NCBI GenBank assembly: GCA_025355255.1
Contig: JANYAA010000039.1
Location: 1-8,980 of the forward strand
Length of the DNA: 8,980 bases
Direction of reading: 5' to 3'
Source: Chloroflexota bacterium
GTDB lineage: Bacteria > Chloroflexota > Limnocylindria > Limnocylindrales > CSP1-4
Position numbers and translations under genes: made by a program. This document shows, one piece after another, positions 6,021-8,980 of the stretch. Under the pieces are notes generated by a model that had not been told where the DNA came from, ran no database searches, and was given only the letters and a program-made list of their open reading frames with translations. How positions within the stretch are numbered: position 1 is the stretch's first letter; each line of letters opens with the position of its first letter.

Positions 6021-7217
6021 ATGAACCCTGCTACCAACCCGTTTGCACCCGGAGCAGGCACCCGGCCGCCTGAACTCGCCGGTCGTGATGTGCTGCTGTC
6101 CACCGTGGCGATCACGCTGGCGCGCGTACGCGCCGGCCGCGCCGCCAAGAGCGTGCTGATGATTGGCCTTCGCGGCGTCGGCAAGACCGTGCTGCTGGAC
6201 CGGATGCGCGATGACGCCGAGGCAGTTGGCATCCACACCCTCCGGATTGAGGCGCCCGAGTCTCGGTCGCTACCCGCCCTGCTGGCGCCGGAACTGCGTC
6301 GGGCACTCCTGCGGCTGTCGCGAGAGGATCGGGCGAAGGAGCTGGCAACGCGCGCATTGCGCGGTCTGGCTGGCTTCGCCAAGGCGCTCAAGGTCAAGTA
6401 CCAGGACATCCAAGTTGGCATCGACTTCGATCCGGAGCCTGGTCTTGCGGACAACGGCGACCTCGACCATGATCTGCAGGCACTGCTTGAGACCGCGGGA
6501 GCTGCGGCGCAGGCGGGACACACCGCCCTGGCCATCTTCATCGACGAACTCCAGTACGTGGAGGAGGACGAGCTCGCCTCCCTCATCACGGCGCTGCATC
6601 GAGCGGCACAGCGCCAGGTGCCCATCGTGCTGGTTGGCGCCGGTCTCCCGCAGCTGCGCGGCCGGATGGGCCGCGCGAAGTCGTATGCGGAGCGACTGTT
6701 CGACTTCCCAGAGGTGGGGCCCCTCTCGCCTGAGGCGGCCGAACGCGCCCTGACCAAACCCATCCACGACGAGCGAGCGGAGATCACTCCCGATGCCGTC
6801 GCGAACATCATCGCCACAACGCAGGGATACCCGTACTTCCTTCAGGAGTGGGGCAAGCACTCGTGGGATGCTGCGCACGAGTCACCCATCAGCGGCGACG
6901 ATGTAGCCGCGGCGTCGGCAACGGCAATCGCCGCCCTTGACGCCGGCTTCTTTGGCGTCCGCTTCGACCGTCTCACTCCGGCGGAGAAGCGCTACCTGCG
7001 TGCGATGGCGGAGCTTGGGCCAGGCCCTCACCGCTCCGGCGACATCGCCCGCGAGCTCGACCGAAAGGTCACAGCGCTGGCTCCATTGCGAAGTCAGCTG
7101 ATCAACAAAGGGATGGTCTGGAGTCCCAGCCATGGGGATACCGGATTCACGGTCCCGCTGTTTGACGAGTTCATGCGCCGGATCATGCCGGGCGACGATT
7201 GGAGGGTCGCCGGATGA
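6021..7217 (+). CDS. STAND/AAA_16-type ATP-binding protein with C-terminal winged helix
   Basis: A 398-residue cytoplasmic P-loop ATPase related to the AAA_16/Orc1-Cdc6-like group. The N-terminus has NPFAPGAGTRPPELAGRD (6-23), the usual entry motif of this family. Walker A is GLRGVGKT (49-56), Walker B is ALAIFIDELQ (169-178) with Asp175 and Glu176, and a sensor-1-like strand VLVGAGLPQL lies at 203-212. SYAERLFDFPEVGPLS (221-236) holds the candidate arginine residue. Residues about 315-390 form a winged helix (LTPAEKRYLRAMAEL ... GDIARELDRK ... LRSQLINKGM). All ATPase residues are present, so it is likely active. Family members are mostly orphan genes of unknown role, often in accessory DNA; nucleotide-switched DNA binding or signalling is inferred. 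There is no partner gene in the same direction, and a Fic pseudogene converges on it 39 nt downstream. The start has no ribosome site. Confidence 0.85.
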   Translation: MNPATNPFAPGAGTRPPELAGRDVLLSTVAITLARVRAGRAAKSVLMIGLRGVGKTVLLDRMRDDAEAVGIHTLRIEAPESRSLPALLAPELRRALLRLSREDRAKELATRALRGLAGFAKALKVKYQDIQVGIDFDPEPGLADNGDLDHDLQALLETAGAAAQAGHTALAIFIDELQYVEEDELASLITALHRAAQRQVPIVLVGAGLPQLRGRMGRAKSYAERLFDFPEVGPLSPEAAERALTKPIHDERAEITPDAVANIIATTQGYPYFLQEWGKHSWDAAHESPISGDDVAAASATAIAALDAGFFGVRFDRLTPAEKRYLRAMAELGPGPHRSGDIARELDRKVTALAPLRSQLINKGMVWSPSHGDTGFTVPLFDEFMRRIMPGDDWRVAG

Positions 7218-7256
7218 GGTTGCGCCGTCCGCGCTGCGTCGGCTGACGGCCTGACG

Positions 7257-7753
7257 CTACCCGGCTGCTGCCGAACCAAGCCCCTCACGCAGGTCTGCGG
7301 CGGGGATGAACTCAAAGCGCCGGCCGATGACACGCCGGTCAAGGAGGCCGCGACGCTCCAGATCGAGGAGATCCGTGCGACGCACGAGTGTCTCGGTCTC
7401 CGTGTGGAGAAACGTCAGCCCGTACTGCGACGGCGCCTTGAGCAGGAGCCGGGAGGTCGAGCAGGACCGCCTGAACGACGGGATGCGTGAACCCGATGGC
7501 GCCCCCGTCCGCATAGCGGCACATGGCCTCCAGGCGGCCAGCCAGACCGGATCATCTCCTTGGCCACCTTGCGGGTCGTGTTTGCACCCTCAAGCTGGCT
7601 GGAAGTCACCGCCTCCTCGATGAGCGAGTTGACCAGATATCGGCGCTAGTCGCCGCGATCGCCGATCGTCTCGGTGACCATCACTTCGCCAGCGGCGTGC
7701 TGGTCGATCCAGTGGAGCAGCTCCAGCAGAGGTGTCACAGCGGACCCCGATGA
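7257..7753 (-). pseudogene. Fic-family gene, inactivated by a stop codon and multiple internal deletions
   Basis: Fic enzymes transfer AMP or related groups to target proteins; this copy cannot. Four recognisable pieces occur in the right order. (a) About 7753-7545: LLELLHWIDQH ... RRYLVNSLIEEAV, TSSQLEGANTTRKVAKEMIR, the Fic N-terminal region with the inhibitory-helix-like stretch, broken by an in-frame TAG at 7648-7646. (b) About 7541-7459, another frame: RLEAMCRYADGGAIGFTHPV and VQAVLL. (c) About 7459-7400, the third frame: SRLLLKAPSQYGLTFLHTET. (d) About 7397-7257: TLVRRTDLLDLERRGLLDRR and the C-terminal winged-helix end. The region between b and c should hold HPFxDGNGR and the segment after it; it is absent. 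Full-length relatives have about 370-400 residues, while only about 165 codons remain. No promoter is visible. It converges with the ATPase gene and backs onto the plus-strand gene starting at 7821. Confidence 0.8.
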
Positions 7754-7810
7754 TCACCACATGACCAACGCCCTTTGCGCTCCGCCTGTGGCCTTCCCCA
7801 CAATGGCGGT

Positions 7811-7815
7811 GGAGG
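7811..7815 (+). promoter_or_regulatory. Shine-Dalgarno deciding a GTG start at 7821
   Basis: GGAGG is 5 nt upstream of GTG 7821. Upstream in-frame ATGs at 7761 and 7803 have no ribosome site, and the one at 7761 abuts the Fic remnant, so the GTG is preferred. Confidence 0.55.
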
Positions 7816-7820
7816 TAGAC

Positions 7821-8483
7821 GTGCCGAAGGAATCGCTGGCCAGCCTGATCGCCCAATTGGAGCAGTGCGCTCTGCCAGAGCGGATTGCCTTCCGGAACCC
7901 GATCCTGGCGTATGGCGCGGTCTGCATCGCGCCGCTGGTGGACGCCGTCGAGCGCAAGCCAGACCTCAGCGCATCCGTGGCCTCGTGGCTTGCGATGCTT
8001 GCTGTCAGCCAGCCGGACGTCGAGGACGATGCCATGAGGGCCCTGCGCAAGTTGGCGCACGTGCCTTGGGGCGACATCGCGCAGGGAATCCTTGATCGCC
8101 TCCAGCCCAAGTCCACCAAGGCAACCGGCGCAGCCCCGAAGGCGGCGCCAGGGCCGAGTGCGGCCGAGATGGCCGTCTACGCGCGGGTGCTGCAGGCGGC
8201 TCGGGAGCACCGGACGCTGACGTACTCGGAGCTCGAGACAAACCGTCGCCACCAGGGGACGTACCTGCACAACATCAGCCAGGCGGAGCACGATCTGGGT
8301 CATCCGCCGCTCACGTCCATCGTGGTGGGCAAGACCAACGGGCGACCCGGCGATGGGTACCTGTCAGCGATGGTGGAGCTTGGCTACGCCCACATCGGGG
8401 AGCCGGTGGAAGACGTGTGGCAGCGGGGGATCGCCGCGGTGTTCGCCTTCTGGGCTGATCCTGAGGCGGAGCCCGGGCGTTGA
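7821..8483 (+). CDS. Unrecognised two-domain protein: helical N-terminal domain plus conserved C-terminal domain
   Basis: A 220-residue cytoplasmic protein with no signal peptide or membrane span. Residues 1-95 are all-helical and HEAT-like in feel (SLASLIAQLEQCALPERIAF, IAPLVDAVERKPDLSASVAS, DDAMRALRKLA). Residues 96-115 are a Lys/Ala/Pro linker. Residues 118-212 form a compact domain: YARVLQAAREHRTLTYSELE, then LHNISQAEHDLGHPPLTSIV, KTNGRPGDGYLSAMVELGY and VWQRGIAAVFAFWAD. I know similar arrangements (helix, TYSEL, PPLTxxVV, GxPGxGF/Y) in hypothetical proteins from accessory regions but cannot name the domain or function. Asp, His and Lys residues are frequent in it (HDLGH; KTNGRPGD), so a nucleic-acid-related role is possible but unproven. 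The GTG start at 7821 is preferred for its SD; ATG 7803 or 7761 would add 6 or 20 residues. It is convergent with the zinc-motif gene downstream, with an 86-nt gap. Confidence 0.75.
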   Translation: MPKESLASLIAQLEQCALPERIAFRNPILAYGAVCIAPLVDAVERKPDLSASVASWLAMLAVSQPDVEDDAMRALRKLAHVPWGDIAQGILDRLQPKSTKATGAAPKAAPGPSAAEMAVYARVLQAAREHRTLTYSELETNRRHQGTYLHNISQAEHDLGHPPLTSIVVGKTNGRPGDGYLSAMVELGYAHIGEPVEDVWQRGIAAVFAFWADPEAEPGR

Positions 8484-8563
8484 CGGGCGCCTCGCAGTTG
8501 GCGGACGTTGGCCCGGTGTTGGTCGCGAATTGGTGATGTAGCCCGAGTGGTCGGCGGCTAGCT

Positions 8564-8576
8564 GCGCTGTCAGCGC
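8564..8576. repeat. GCGCTG-T-CAGCGC palindrome over the 3' end of the zinc-motif gene
   Basis: A perfect 6-bp inverted repeat with a single central base lies between the convergent genes and overlaps the stop codon of the minus-strand gene. The loop is too short for an RNA hairpin and there is no T-run, so it is at most a DNA site. Nothing else stands out in 8484-8569. Confidence 0.25.
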
Positions 8577-8971
8577 CTGAACCGAGACTGGCAGGTCATG
8601 CAGTACATGCCGCCGGCGAACCGTTCCCGGCGTGCTGCGCAGAACTCCACCACCGCAGCCGAGACGGCGCGACCACAGGAGCCGCACACGGGGCGGCCTG
8701 ACGTCGGGGCAGGATCGGCGGTCGGCGCCACCACCGGCACCACGACGGACGCGACGACCGAGACGGCAGCAGCTGCTGGTTGCGCCATGGTCGGGGGCGC
8801 TGCCGGGAGTCCAAATCGAGCCGCCCAGTCGAATGTCGCCGGGACGTGCAGCTCCGCGAGGCTGCGAGCCACCAGCTCTACTGCCTCGGGGCCCACCATC
8901 TTGGCGGCAACGGTGATGCTCCGCTGCTCAAAGAACTTGTCGATGTGGTGGCCAAACTGCTCCGCCTTCAT
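8570..8971 (-). CDS. Small protein with C-terminal four-cysteine zinc motif
   Basis: At least 133 residues. The C-terminus (96-127: CGSCGRAVSAAVVEFC, then RFAGGMYCMTC) has two CxxC pairs 24 residues apart (Cys96/99 and Cys124/127) plus Cys111, a treble-clef or zinc-ribbon-like arrangement seen as a tail on assorted bacterial and phage DNA-related proteins. The N-terminal part (1-57) is amphipathic helical (HIDKFFEQRSITVAAKMVG, VELVARSLAEL) and not recognised. Residues 64-84 are Ala/Val/Pro only; this is more likely a linker than a membrane span because prolines flank and interrupt it. ATG 8971 is the last in-window start, has no clear ribosome site, and the frame is open to the window edge, so the true start may lie outside. 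Zinc binding is inferred from Cys spacing. Confidence 0.65.
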   Translation of the reverse strand: MKAEQFGHHIDKFFEQRSITVAAKMVGPEAVELVARSLAELHVPATFDWAARFGLPAAPPTMAQPAAAAVSVVASVVVPVVAPTADPAPTSGRPVCGSCGRAVSAAVVEFCAARRERFAGGMYCMTCQSRFRR

Positions 8972-8980
8972 GACGCTGCC

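Noticed and set aside
6014..6817. A 267-codon minus-strand open frame opposite the ATPase
   Set aside because: Its composition is dominated by Ser/Arg/Ala with no motif, and it is antisense to an intact Walker A/B ATPase.
7257..7514. An intact 85-residue winged-helix protein
   Set aside because: The frame alone looks like a small DNA-binding protein, but it is fragments of the middle and C-terminal end of the Fic gene, joined in frame by a deletion and preceded in order by other Fic pieces; it has no start context of its own.
1..8980. CRISPR array, insertion sequence or tRNA attachment site
   Set aside because: I found no spaced direct repeats, no transposase motifs and no tRNA-like cloverleaf. 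The repeats seen are inverted and mostly short.

Overview
This very GC-rich window looks like chromosomal DNA of an uncultivated high-GC bacterium. The likeliest home is the Chloroflexota (Limnocylindria-like lineages), with Actinomycetota as the alternative. This is inferred from style only: a Tat-exported lipoprotein, a second lipoprotein with a long Ala/Ser/Pro linker, GTG starts beside strong Shine-Dalgarno (SD) sites, and two possible leaderless starts with a TANNNT box 6-7 nt before ATG. No rRNA, tRNA, CRISPR array, intact insertion sequence or phage structural gene is visible.

Layout. (1) 1-174 is non-coding and carries a nested inverted repeat. (2) 175-3483 (-) encodes a 1102-residue Tat lipoprotein with a degenerate transglutaminase-like segment and a von Willebrand factor A (VWA) domain. 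(3) Divergent from it, 3614-4231 (+) encodes a small Cys-containing lipoprotein. (4) 4275-5111 (-) is a toxin-antitoxin operon: a DUF1778 ribbon-helix-helix antitoxin followed by a TacT-like GNAT acetyltransferase toxin, with a compact GTAC-rich operator/promoter. (5) 5246-5606 is a scrap zone: the start of a probable DUF1801 gene (+) runs head-on into a frameshifted small membrane-protein gene (-). (6) 5607-6020 has no gene but holds a roughly 100-bp imperfect palindrome, a second nested hairpin and three abutting palindromes in front of the next gene. (7) 6021-7217 (+) is a STAND/AAA_16-type ATPase with a C-terminal winged helix. (8) 7257-7753 (-) is a Fic-family gene broken by a nonsense codon and at least three internal deletions that remove the HPFxDGNGR catalytic core. 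(9) 7821-8483 (+) is an unrecognised two-domain protein. (10) 8570-8971 (-) is a small protein with a C-terminal four-Cys zinc motif, possibly running off the window edge.

How it fits together. The first third is ordinary envelope biology: two exported lipoproteins facing away from a shared 130-bp promoter region. From about 4.3 kb on, the window has the character of an accessory island: an addiction module, an orphan signalling ATPase, decayed remnants of at least three genes, unusual palindromic intergenic DNA and small unknown proteins. The only co-transcribed pair I can argue for is antitoxin-toxin. I see no convincing multi-gene novel system. The most unusual items are the palindromic block at 5773-6001 next to the ATPase, and the multiply deleted Fic gene.
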